Source of the DNA: Atrichornis clamosus
Lineage: Eukaryota > Chordata > Aves > Passeriformes > Menuridae
Length of the DNA stretch: 64,000 nt
Reading direction: 5' to 3'
Assembly: GCA_013400975.1 (NCBI GenBank)
Contig: WBMZ01002989.1
Span: 152,474 to 216,473 of the forward strand
Shown here in pieces: positions 28,101 through 40,000 of the stretch (position 1 is the stretch's first letter; each line of letters begins with the position of its first letter). The position numbers and the translations under genes were made by a program. The notes under the pieces were generated by a model. The model was not told the origin of the DNA. It ran no database searches and saw nothing but the letters and a program-made list of their open reading frames with translations.

Positions 28101-29123
28101 GAGCTTGTATGAAAGTATATATCCATCTCAGAAGCAGTAGAGCACATGATGAACAGATCTGTTGAAAATCAAAATACAATCTTATCTTGTAGGTCTTAAA
28201 CTAGCCTGGAACTTCTTACCTTGCAAAGCAAGTATCTGTCAAAGCCCACAGCCTGTTTTACCTTTTTAGTTAGCAGAAACATCCTCTCTGCTTTTTATTC
28301 ATGTAAAGTTTGCTTTTTATCTTGAGTATGTTCAAAAAAATTATCCTTATCCTCCACTGTTTTGAATAACTGTGTGGTGCCAAGTTCTGTATGTTCAGCC
28401 AGCCCTGCACAGAGATGAAACTGAGTAAGGTTTAGAAAGGACTTTGCTGAGGTTGCTGTAAAGACTCTTCTTTTGACTGGGCTATCAGCTGTTGACTTTT
28501 TGAATAGGGGAAGTTTTTTTTACTGCTCTGAAATTGTGGTGTATCTATGATAATCCAAAGGGTGAATAACTGCATTCAGATCTCAAACTCCACGGCAATA
28601 TGTCCTATTCCAAATACTTACTATTCTGCTTTCCCAACCCATTTATTAGTCATTCCATTCAGTTGTAGCTTGCTTGCTTCCTTGGGCTTTTGCTTTTGTC
28701 ATGAATTTTGCAGACTCTCTGCTATGAAGTTTTATTGGGAAATATTGCAACAGATGATAAAGGAGGCACTTCATCTGAGAAGATCATTTTAGCATAGCTC
28801 ATGATGGCTGAAGAGCAGAAGACTTGATAGTTTGACTTGCTGAATTGCAGAATTGTTTCAAATAAGGATTATCAACTGTCATTTTCTGGAAATGTCTCAT
28901 TCTTTAATTCATGCTCTTCTCCAACTACTGAACTGACTTATTTTCCCCATCCACTTATTGCACCTGTCCACATTCTTAAGTTAGGACCCTAAACTACTCT
29001 TCCACCCAAAAGAGTCCAGATTTCCTTCATCACTTTCCCTACGTCACTATGTTCATGTACATAGGTCCTGTTTTCCTAACTGTGTTTCTCCTAGCTGTGT
29101 GGACCACAGAAAGCCAGACTAGT
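25112..29123 (+). other. KCNMA1: Intron, no recognisable element
   Basis: This is A+T-rich intron without recognised genes, splice-flanked exons or repeats. Open frames are short (under 95 codons) and unconvincing. Confidence -1.
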
Positions 29124-29602
29124 CACGGAATCACAGAATGGATAAGATTGGAAGGGAACACAGAGGGTCATCTGATCCAACCTCCTGGCTCAAGCAGCGT
29201 CAGCCTAGAACGTATTGCACAGAATTTCAACCAGGACAATTCTTGAATGTCTCCAGTGAGGGAGATTCCACAACCCCTGGGCAATCTGTTCCAGTGTGCC
29301 GTTCTTCCTCACTTTCAGGTGGAACTTCTTGTGCAGCAGTTGCTCTCTGTTGCCTCTTGTCCTCTTGCTTGGCACCATTAAGCAGAGCCCGACTCCCTCC
29401 TCTTGACACCCTCTAATCAGATACTTAGAGATGCCGATGAGGTCTCCTCTCAGTCATCTCTTCTTCAGGCTGAACTCCAACTCTTTCAGGCTTTCCTTGT
29501 AAGAGACATACTCATCTTTCTCCCTCTCCACTGGACCCACTCCAGAAACTCCACGTCTCTCTTGTACTGAGGAGCCCGGAACTGGACACAGTTCTCCAAG
29601 TG
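29124..29602 (-). mobile_element. CR1 LINE fragment, 3' end and ORF2 C-terminus
   Basis: Read on the + strand, it opens with CACGGAATCACAGAATGG and GATTGGAAGGGAACACAGAGGGTCATCTGATCCAACCTCC-type sequence. This is the reverse complement of an avian CR1 3' end. It then runs back through the region encoding the ORF2 C-terminus, where the minus strand shows VVESPSLETFKNCPG, typical of CR1. It is truncated near GAACTGGACACAGTTCTCCA at its 5' side. The coding part is interrupted, so the copy is dead. Confidence -1.
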
Positions 29603-32600
29603 ATACATGTGTTCCTGAAATGTGTCCTTTCATAGTCCAGGGTTAATATCTATCTGCATGCAGTCACTGCTCCGTGGTTTAGATAAATATATATACCCAT
29701 ATAGGTACTGTGGATAGGAGGTATTTCCTGTGTAGAAGCTCTTTTGTGGAAGGCAGGGCAAGCACATTTGCCAACAAGCAGAAATGGCCAGTTAACAGGC
29801 AGTAGGGAAGCAGGGGAGCCAGGTAAGAACCTCCATGCTGGCAGAATCAGACACGGTCATGCCAAAGGCAAACCTGTTTAGACAGATCTGTATACCTGGA
29901 GCACAAAACTTGGTTACCTAAAAGTCTAAAGAATGTCTTTCATGAAGCAGAAAATATGTGTGGGAAGGGTCTGCGTGAATGTAAGGCAAAGAAAGGAGAA
30001 CAGAAGATGATAGAAAACGAAGTAAGAAACCAATGTAAGAAACCATAGAGAATTGGCTGTCCCTTCTTTCTAGTTTGTGGAATGTAATTTAACAGAACAA
30101 AAAAGTTGCTATAAAAGTGAATTGTGTTGGTATGGGATAAAATTCCTTAAATGTTTTTGCTTTTTAAAGTTTTGTCAAGGTTTAGAAGATATTTGGTAGT
30201 GTATGTTGAAGTTAGATACTGCTTGACAGGGACATTGCATTTAGAATAAAGTTAGAGTTGGCTATTCAGTGTAAATTCAAATTGGATCTCTCAGAGGAAT
30301 TGTAACTTGAATGTCACTCCAAACATTATAAAAATCAAACAAAATTAGTTTCTCTTTGCCCCTGTAGCCACTATACAGAGTGGATAGAAAGGCATACACT
30401 GAGCTAGAATGTAGATATGGTTTTGTTCACAATGGAAAGTGATCCTTTTGCTACTGATGTTACTAATTACACATTAATTACCTTGTTATGCTGTGACACC
30501 ATATTGGAGCTAAGAACAATGAGCCAAACCTGGTAATGTACTTTCAGTTTTGTTACTTATTCATAAGATTCTTTTGAAGGTTTATTTATTTTCCTTACCC
30601 CAACAGCATTTTCCAGTGTTTGCTTTGAGAACAAAGCAGTAAACACTTAAACCTGTGAATTTTAATGAGTGCCTTTGCAAAGTAGAAACTCACTGAGGAA
30701 GTTAGTTGTTGTTAGTTAGTAAATCAGCAAGGCCCTTGAGAAGATGTATTTCCAGATGGATAATACTTTAGCAGTAATAATCAGCTGCACTTGGAAACAG
30801 AGTAGAGACAATAAAAGAATAATGAGAGTGATGGAAATAGATAACAGGCAGGTTATTTTTGTGATATCTGACAAGTTGGTACAGTTAAAGTTGCATTTGA
30901 TACTGTTTTAGATTTTGCCCAAAGCAATAAATAATTTTCTTACTCATCAAATAACATTTATTTATTAGAATACAATAATTTCTGAAATAAAGGAAAATTG
31001 CAAATATACTTTTGAAATGGTTGAAATAGCACTTTTCCTTTTAGTTCAAATAATACAGAAATATACATACAGATTTACATTACTTTGATTGTACCAAATA
31101 CGTATTTTTTAAAGAAAAAATTATTGGATCAAAACTGTTTATTAAGTCGATGAATGCAAAAGGACAGCACTTTTTTTGCTGTAAAATTTACCTTTAGCTT
31201 TGGTTTAAATAAGGTTTCAGAACTGAATGATGCCAATAAATTTATCACTAAACGGAAAAAAATAGCATACAAATATAAATATTTCTTGAATAATTTTTCA
31301 TATGTTAGAATTTTTCATATGTTATTCAATATGCTGTTGAATATTATTTTTTGCTCTCTATTTGGGTATACCAGTTAAGATCAGTGTACCAGACCTTAAT
31401 CTGTTAAGATATCTGAGCAATTGTCTTATTTTGACAACAGTTTCCATCATATTTACTCTTCAAATCTATTTGTTTGTATGTTTTATATTTATTATTGTCA
31501 TATTTTTCAGCTTTACAAGCCTAATTATAAATCCAAGAAATCATACAAAACTCAATAAACCCATACAATAATCTATGAAAATGTGCAATATAATTTAAGT
31601 GATAAAAAGAAAGAATTTGATTGAGGAGTTTACTTTTAGTTGATTGGTTATGAGTGACAAGTTGCTTCCATATGGTGTAAAAAAAAAAAAAAACATGTGG
31701 ATGTATTATAAACTACAGTCCATGAAATTGCAACTAAAGGAGCTCTTACATTCATGGCTTATGCTGCCTTATTGCAGTGGCATAAAAAAGCTGAGTAATG
31801 CATGCTGCTATACTGTTGGTCATTAAGGAGCTTGAAGTCATCATAACACTGAAAAATAGGATAATGAAGATGGCTGAGTGTCAGTTGGTTCAAATTGAGT
31901 TCGATTCAATATAGGAGAGAAGATAATCCAGATTCTCTTAAATTCATTACTTGAAGTGGGACTTGAAGTCAATTTTGGGCAAACACAATGACCAGAAGAA
32001 ATTACAAATATAAAGCTAATATTTTTTTAAATGTTTGTATGTTTTTAAAACAGTTTCAGTTTTCACACAATCAAGCTTAATTGTGGTCTTCCAACAAAAA
32101 GTTCAAACATAGAGATCTCGGATTCAAAACACATCTTGCTGCACAAGGACTAGCAGAGAACAACCTGGCTCTTTAAAAAGCTTGCCAGAACAGTTTTTGA
32201 AGTACACTATTCATGCAAAACTTCTATGGCCTACTTTTCAACTGTGTCAGTCCACATGGTGTGAAAGAAATAGTGTGAAGGAAATGTGCATGCTATAAAC
32301 AGAAAAAATTTAGATATGTAGGATTTTAAAGTTAAATAGAAATTAATGTTATATGTTGGCGATATTCCATTCCTTCTTGTTTAGCTCTGTGCTTTGCTTC
32401 CTGCCTTTCCCAAGACACAGCCCTCACAGAGGTGCTGCCACCATCACTGATGGGCTTGGCCTTACCAAGAGCAGTACTGGGCATAGGAAAACTTCCAGCA
32501 GCTTCTCCCAGAATTCATCCTGTAGTCTCCCTGCCTCCACTACCAAAACCAGGTCATGAAAGCCCTGTAGAGTTTTATAGCAATCGAGATCCTAAACTGC

Positions 32601-33718
32601 CATGTGTCATCTGAGCTTGGAAATCTGTAAAATCCCCTGAATTCTTGTGTTTGCCACAACCATATCAGTGTTCTTGAAAGTAATACAATTCAGATTCTCC
32701 TTTGAATTCTGCATCACAGTCAAACAGCTTCAGTATCTTGATATGAAGGCAGGAGCTTTGGTCCATTAAAATATTTTCTATTGTAAAAAAGATGAAAGTA
32801 TGGGCTTTTCAGAGTTTGCTAGAGACAGTACTTTGAGGATGTGAACAAATATAGAATAAATGACACTAAGATTATAAAATCCTCGTGCTTTGTCTATGTC
32901 AACAAGAGCAAATGCTATTCATAAACTGAAAACTCTTTACTCTGGACATCATAGAGTAATAACCGTTTCTCTTTTTTCTGTGAAAAGGGGATAGCAATGC
33001 ACTTGTGTAATGTACATTTTTCTTTGTAGTTTGTGCATGCATTAAGATACTATGGAGTAAGTGTCAAATATATGAACATTTATCTGGCCACAGAGTTTAA
33101 AAGCTTCTGGACAAAATGAGAATTTTTTAATAATTGAATCATTGCTGTTAAATACTTAATTTTAAAAAGTGCTCAGATAATAAATTTGCCTAGTATTTTT
33201 TAGTGTCAAGGTGAAGATGATTCATATGAAAATCTTGCTCCATTTTTTAAAGCCTAATCTGAGTTTTTACTAGCCATAAACATCTGGCTGTGTAGCACTA
33301 GGAAGAACGTTTTATTGTTCTAGTCTGCCTTTCTATTACTCCAGGAACACTCTCTGTAGCATATTATTTTAAGGTACTTTGCTAGGACAATTTTAATTAT
33401 GTATATATATTTAAAAATGCAGCTTGTACTTCCTAGATGCAATTATTCATAATATTTTCGTTAATTAAGTTAAAACTAAACCCTAATATAATAAAAAACA
33501 TGAGTTCTATGTAAAATCTAGTACTACTGGAGGACACATAAATTATCAACCAATACTTTGGGTATTTTATTTTTTTTGTCATTGAAGGAAAACTGTTAGG
33601 CAGGTTGTTTATTTGTTTATAATATGAGTATTAGATATTAATGCAATTTATTGCATACTACAAAAATCCTTTGCCATAAGTAATGCAATATAATGAACCT
33701 GAGAAATCTAGATTAGAG
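29603..33718 (+). other. KCNMA1: Intron, one possible old retroelement fragment
   Basis: The sequence is mostly A+T-rich, including an A run at 31679-31694. A GC-richer segment at about 32385-32580 contrasts with its surroundings and might be an old retroelement (LTR-like) piece, but I cannot classify it. No exon or RNA gene was seen. Confidence -1.
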
Positions 33719-34420
33719 TCATAGAATCCTGAGTTGGAAGGGACCCACAAGGATCATCGAGTCCCACTCCTCTCCCTGCACAGGACACCCCAAGAGTCAC
33801 ACCGTGTGCCCGAGAGCTTTGTCCAAACACTTGAGTTCTCAGGCTGGTGCTGTCACCACTCCCCTGGGCAGCCTGTTCCAGTGCCCAGCCATCCTCTGGG
33901 TGAAGAGCCTTTTCCTGATATCCAACCTAAACCCCCCTGACAGAACTTGAGGCCATTCCCTCGGGTCCTGTCCCTGGTCACCAGAGAGCAGAGATCAGTG
34001 CCTGCCCCTGCTCCTCCCCTCACGAGGAAGTTGTAGCTGCAGTCCCCTTCAGGCTGAACAGATCACGGGACCTCAGCCCCTCCTCATGCGGCTTCACCTC
34101 CAGACCCTTCACCATCTTCCTTCACCTCCTTCGGATGCTCTCTCACAGTTTAGTGTCTTTTTCATATTGTGGTGCCCCAGACTGCCCCCAGCACAGGAGG
34201 TGAGGCCGCCCCAGGGCAGAGCAGAGCGGGACAATGCCCTCCCTTGCCCGGCTGGCCACGCTGGGCCTGACGCCCCCCAGGACAGGGTTGGCCCTGCTGG
34301 CTGCCAGGGCACTGCTGACTCGTACCCACCGTGCCACTGACCAGGGCCCCCAGGTCTCTTTCCTCAGGGCTGCTCTCCAGCCACTTATTCCCAGTCTGAC
34401 TGTACATCCAGATTCTACAG
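33719..34420 (-). mobile_element. CR1 LINE fragment, well preserved 3' part
   Basis: It starts with TCATAGAATCCTGAGTTGGA and GGGACCCACAAGGATCATCG, the reverse complement of the CR1 3' end. On the minus strand at about 34160-34310 it encodes fragments of the ORF2 C-terminal region (SSALAASRANPVLGG, PSVASRAREGIVPLCSAL, GAPQYEKDTKL). These match the CR1 pattern '...ALAA.KAN.VLG...SVASR.REVI.PLYSAL...APQYK.D'. The GC content is much higher than in the flanks, and the copy is less diverged than the others here. The 5' boundary near 34420 is approximate. It is antisense to KCNMA1. Confidence -1.
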
Positions 34421-34780
34421 AGGCTGATAGAAACCCAGAGTGTTTAGTAATTAACTGGACACAGATAGGGAAAATAGAGTGAATTGTGTCATGTACTCCC
34501 ACAACTCCCTCGAAAAATGTACTCACTGTCCTCAAAGAAAAAGAAAAGTTGAAAAAAAACCCAATCCAAACCAATGAAAATTATTTAAGGTTATGATTAT
34601 AAGTGTTTTTAAAAGTTACTGTGATAAACCCCTGGTTTCATACCTCTGGTTGCAGTGCTTTCATCTTGCCTCTTGGATGGATTTAATAGCTAACGGATTC
34701 CATTTAAGCTTTTTTCCAATAAAGCTTTTTTAAATTTTATTATTCTTATGATTTTATAACTAATGAAAAATAATGAACTT
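34421..34780 (+). other. KCNMA1: Short intronic spacer between two CR1 copies
   Basis: This is A+T-rich sequence of about 360 bases separating two minus-strand CR1 fragments. It contains a C/A-rich patch near 34550-34575 and an AATAAAG hexamer at about 34720, but no recognised gene. Confidence -1.
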
Positions 34781-35060
34781 ACAGAATCACATAATGAGTT
34801 GGAAGAAACCATTCAAGATCATCTAGTTCAATCCTCACTGACATAGACGGGGACATCTTTAATCAGATCAGATTGTTTGAAGCACCTTCTCGTCAAACCT
34901 TAAACATTTCCAGAGACAGGGCATCCACGACTTCTTTGGGCAACCTAGTCCATTGTCTCACTACCATCTAAGTAGAGAATTTCTTCCTTATATCTAATCT
35001 AAACCTGTCCTCTTTCAGTTTAAAGCCATTACCCCTTTTCCTATCACAAGAGGCCCCATT
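34781..35060 (-). mobile_element. CR1 LINE fragment, older subfamily
   Basis: It begins ACAGAATCACATAATGAGTT, then GGAAGAAACCATTCAAGATCATCTAG, the reverse complement of a CR1 3' end. It continues through 'CATCCACGACTTCTTTGGGCAACC' and 'TTTCTTCCTTATATCTAATCTAAACC' type sequence found in the ORF2 C-terminal region of CR1. It differs clearly from the neighbouring copy, so it is a separate, older insertion. It ends near the tract that holds an undetermined base. Confidence -1.
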
Positions 35061-35159
35061 TTTCCCATTTATTTTTCTTTTTTTTTTTCCTTCCTCNTTC
35101 CTATCTCAAGAGGCCCCATTTTCCCCATTTCTTTTTCTTTCTTTTTTTTTTCCCTTCCT
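35040..35159. repeat. Near-identical 60-bp duplication around a single N
   Basis: A block running from CCTATCACAAGAGGCCCCAT into a T/C-rich tract (35040-35096) is repeated as CCTATCTCAAGAGGCCCCAT plus the same tract (35100-35159). The undetermined base is 35097. The arrangement suggests two contig ends that overlap but were joined end to end. Confidence -1.
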
Positions 35160-38100
35160 TGTAGAAACTCTTGGATTTTCAGAAAAAAAGCATTTTTTAC
35201 TGGTAAAGGTATTATACTATTCTATGAATTATACAATTTGCCACCTTTTAAACTGTAAACTCAAAGGTTTTTTTTCTGGAGCAATTGGATTTACTTAATA
35301 AATCTTTTTCAATAGAAGAGATATATCATTAAATTGCCTGTGTAAAGTAGACACAAAAATTCAAACCCAGTAACCAGCCAAATAATATAGTTTTCTTAAT
35401 TCTGATTAGAATGGGCAACTACTTATCAAAGCTTTATGCTGAAGGCATTAGACTCTTCAATTTGTTGCATAATAATGGAGCTGGGCTTAAACTGACTGTC
35501 TTTTCGTGTGTAATAGATCACTGTTGGTTTTTTGGCAGTATTGTTGCAATTTGCTTTGTTGAGATGAATTCCTATGTAATTTGCTAGCCTCAGCATAGTC
35601 AGTGCTTATATTTTCTTTGGCAAAAATTATTAGGGCTCATTTCCAAAACCACTTAAATGAACAGAACTGGCAACTTTCAAAAAAAAAAAAATTAAAAAAG
35701 CAAACAAATCTGTTATATAGTTCTAAGCAAGAAAAAACCTGAAACCTAAAAGGTAAGAAGCTTGAATCTCAGTAGTAAAGAGTTGACCAGTTTTGGTCAA
35801 CAATTGCTTTAGGATAAACCATATTACTTGAAAACAATCATTCAGAATTAAAAGAAGGCAAGACAGGAGTAGTCTAATTACAGCATTTAACCTGGTTGTG
35901 TGAGATGTGGTATGTTTCCCTTTCGAAGGATGTTTAATTATTTACACAAAATAGAATATCTCATCTGAGAGGAATTGAGAATGATACAGTAGAGGTTCTC
36001 ATGTTCAAAGGTTGAGATTTAACACCTCAATCTGATTGTACAAAGATAAAAATTTTAAAAAATCATGCATCTACAGCCCATTGGCTGTTCTGAAATGGAT
36101 GGACTTCCCCTTTCGGATGAAATTCTTATCTATTTATGTTTCTACAGATGTACTGTTTAATTAATTTTTTTTTCTTAAAATATAATGGTAATAAACATAA
36201 ACACTGCTGTTGTGTCTGAAAACTTCCAGGAAGACAGGTTGATTTAGTAATCACATATAATCATATATATTAAAAAAGTCTTAATTTCTTGGTATTTATG
36301 AAAAGTACAAATTTTTCACTGGAACTTAACAGATCTTTTTGTTCCTTCTTCTCCATTTTTTGTGTCATCTACATCTTTAGAAAGATAGGGATCATCTGAA
36401 GCAATATCATTTGAGAGTTGTTTTTCTCCTAAAAAGCTTGACATTATTGTTAGGTTTTAGATTTTATAAATTTCATCATGCCTTACTATTATAGTATATA
36501 TTGTTCTTTATTCAAGCATTGTGCAAAAGCTACAGCCACTTGCCAATAATTTGCTGTGGTGGAAGGACTTAAGCTGTTGCTATAGTTTCACACAATGGTA
36601 TGCCTGGTGTTAAGTTTTGAACGTGGTAACTTTTCCAAGGACTTTATAGTTTAATTTTTTTTGTTTGTTTTCTTTTAAATTATTGTAGAGACTGCACTCT
36701 GTTAACTAAAAGTCCTGCAGAAGTTTTGTAACATGTAATTGATAATATTGTCAATAACACAGATTCCAAAGCACTTACCAGGACTAAATCTCTAGTCAAA
36801 TCATCTTCAAAACAATATGCTTTGTAAAGTGGGGTTTCTCTTTATTAAACTCATGTATTTCAACACTAAAATGATTTACTGTGTTCAGATTTTATTACCT
36901 TCTAATTTATAACTGATGGGCTGTAAAAAGTGGTGTGTTTTTTCATTTTTTTTTTTAAATGAAATCTTAGATGTTCATATTATCATGTGTTTTGGAAACA
37001 GTCATAAACTGAAACGACAAACCAAACAAAAAATTTGTCAAGACTCGTGATACGCTAGTGTTAAGTGGTACTGTCAAGAAAGAGCTGCAAATAATGCAGA
37101 AAAGATTATTTGGTTTGGTTTGGTTTTCTTTGATAATAATACTTGTTTCACTGAATATAATTATGATGCTATTGATCAGCTCCAATATTCCTAGGAGTTT
37201 AGGGAGAAGTGCAATATTTCTGCAAGTTCATCAAGCCTCTTGGGAAGAACTTAGCTCAAATGCTTGTAATCTGCTTTTAACTTTTTTTTTTTTTAGGCAT
37301 GTAAATATAGCAGCTTTAAGATATCTTTGTTTGTGAACAATATAGATCTCCCAAAAATAATAACTAACTTAGATACACTCAGCTGTTTACAAGTGCTAGA
37401 AAAGTTTCTTCAGGAGCCTTGCGGTCTTAATGTAAACTGAGCATAAATGAATGTACTGATTCCTATTGTTTGCAGGGAATCAAAACTTTTAATGAGAAAT
37501 TAAAACTCTTACGCTCTTAAATGTTTAGATGTAAATTGAGATTTCTAGGGCAATCAGGAGGAACTCTTGTTCTGATTATCTGTTACATTACTGTATAAGA
37601 GTCTTTGCTTTAAAAGTGGAATGTTTTTATAAAATCTGACATTAGTGAAAGCTTTTTTATGAGCTTTTTGTGTGTGTTTGAAGACAAAATAATATTGGAG
37701 GACATAATTCTTTTCAGCCTTCATTCTTTTTGGATAGGGAGGGTTTGGAAGAAGGGGTTTGCTTATGTTGTCTTCATTCATCTATTTAATTTTTATTCTA
37801 CTTTTTCCATTAAGAAAATCAGAAATTAACACTATAATAAACTATTACTAAACTTGTTTGCTAGTTTAATTTTTCATAGAATTAACACCATATAGTTCAA
37901 ACATGCCTGTGCCAGTATCATCCAAAAATGTTAGCTGCATAAACCTCCCTTTTTCCAGATTTGATTGACAGATTTGAGAAGATGGTGAATTTCTGACTAC
38001 TGGTTTTTGCAAATTAAGGGACTGCATTTAAGTTCTTTTGGACAACACAAAACTCGTGGTTCGTGAAAATTCCGTAAAGTGATCAGAGTTAACACAATGT

Positions 38101-39917
38101 AAACAGGTGCTCTATTTATTCAGTACAGTGGTCCTTTGCTTCTAATTCACTCAAGAACTGGAACAAAAGTAAGACAGTTGGCTTTGGTACTGTACAGTTT
38201 ATAGCTCCACTGCCCGTGGCAGAGCGTCTCTCTCAGGCTTGCCTGGTCAGGGCAAACGCTGTGTGTCACCCATTCTACCAAAAGCTCTGCTCATCCACAA
38301 AAGCCTGGCCTCACAGCCATGTTTCGTGTTGTGGAGTAGTCCTGCAGCATGTTCTAGTTGCTGGTGACATCCTGCTCTAGCTCTTGTAGTTAAGAGAAAG
38401 CTGCAGCTTCAAAGCCAGGTGTGTAAGCAGATACAGATGTGTGTTTGGTCTTGGTGTTTAATATACCTGGAAACATGATAAGAAACCAACTGTAACTTGG
38501 GAAGCTGCTTCAACAAGAGGTCTCCAAGGAATACATCAGTGCTGCTGGCAGTCATGTTAATGAATGAGTACATGGACTTTCTTCGAGTCAGCAGTCTGCC
38601 TTGGCATGCTTTCACATAGGTCTTTGTCATAAGACTGATCAGAGAGGCATTCTGAAGTTTTAGGCAATCAGCAAAAGGAATTTTAACTTAATGTTTGTAA
38701 GTATGAATGCTGAAAGCTTCTTCTTCCAGCTCTGCCTGAGAGTCAGAAAGGAAGCATGTCAGCCAAACTGTTGAGAAAACAAATTATTTGTTGGCATTAG
38801 GGCTTGATAGTGTTTGTTCATGTGTAGTGTCATCACGACAGTATAAATATTTCTCATCTGCAGATTTGGTATAAACATTTTTTAAGTGTCATTGCCATTT
38901 TTTAAGTGTCATTGGACAATTTTAATTATTTTCATGTTTGTAGCACAGTGGAGGAAAGCAGCTGGGCCTTCTGCTGGGAGAGAGAAACTTCTCATCCCAG
39001 ACTAAAGACTTAAACTTTTGTTGCACGTAAAAATGTGTTAAAAAGGTAATTTCTTTACATCTGGTTTTCAAACTTTCTGTTTAAGCATAGATTCTAGAAA
39101 GGTGACCTATTTTAAAATAAAATACTTTTTGAATAAAGCAACATAGGACTGAATCTCTGTTGGAGATCAGTAGTAAGTAGAGTTTCAGGAGTGGGGATGG
39201 AAAGTACATTAAAAGAAAAAGCAAAAGGTTTATACGTCAATGGCATAATTTACCTTACCAGAATCTCAGCTAGATTCTGCACTACTTATTCAGAGAAAAC
39301 CACTTTGTCTTTCACATGGTTTGCTCCTAGATGTTTTATAGTTCATACAAGAGATAATTTTTTTTCTTGCAATGCTTAAAAAAAAAATCCTTAAAACCCC
39401 TAATGTACTTTCAACTTCTGCCCATTCTGTAATATGGATAAAATGTGAACTAAAATTGCATATTAACATAAAGATATGGAGTTGTAGCAATACCTCTTAT
39501 AAATCTCTTTGACCAAGACTGCTGTGTTATTTTTTGGTTTTTTCAATTTTGGTTTATTGGTGGTTTTTGGGAGCACCTTAGAGAATATGGCCAGGTTGAA
39601 GCAAGCATGCAGAAAAGGGAAAAAATTGTGTACCAACTGACATTTATGAGACAGAACATAATCTAAAGTTGTATGTGCCTCGTTCTCCACCTTCTGTTTT
39701 TTATTCCTGTGAGTAAGACCACTCCATAATGAAACTCAGTATCCTTTCAGATTTAGACCTTCATAAAGGACCATATAAAAGCAGGTGAGAAGGCAGGCAA
39801 TTTCTGAGGTCTCCAGCTTCAAGAGGGTTGTCTGTATGAAAAATAAGGATGGTGATGGGAAATACTACAGGCTAGCAAAGCTGGGCAAAGATACAAAGGC
39901 TATGGACCCCAGAGGTA
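35160..39917 (+). other. KCNMA1: Intron, no recognisable gene
   Basis: This is A+T-rich intron. A GC-richer patch at about 38195-38420 has no recognisable coding or repeat identity. A 20-bp tandem duplication lies at 38876-38914. Short open frames on both strands do not resemble known proteins. Confidence -1.
38876..38914 (+). repeat. 20-bp tandem duplication
   Basis: CATTTTTTAAGTGTCATTG occurs twice, at 38876-38894 and 38896-38914, separated by one C. The copies are identical, which suggests a recent local slippage or duplication event. Confidence -1.
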
Positions 39918-40000
39918 GGGAGGACTTTGAGAAGTTGGTTTTTTTTTTTTTTTTAAATANAAGGGAGGACTTTGAGAAGTTGTTTTTTTTTTTTAAATTA
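39918..40000. repeat. Near-identical duplication around a single N
   Basis: GGGAGGACTTTGAGAAGTTG followed by a T run and AAAT occurs at 39918-39959 and again at 39963-40000. The undetermined base is 39960. The flanks differ mainly in T-run length. As at 35097, this is probably an assembly join rather than a real duplication. Confidence -1.

Noticed and set aside
38195..38420. GC-richer patch considered as an exon or CpG island
   Set aside because: It has few CpGs, no long open frame and no convincing splice sites.
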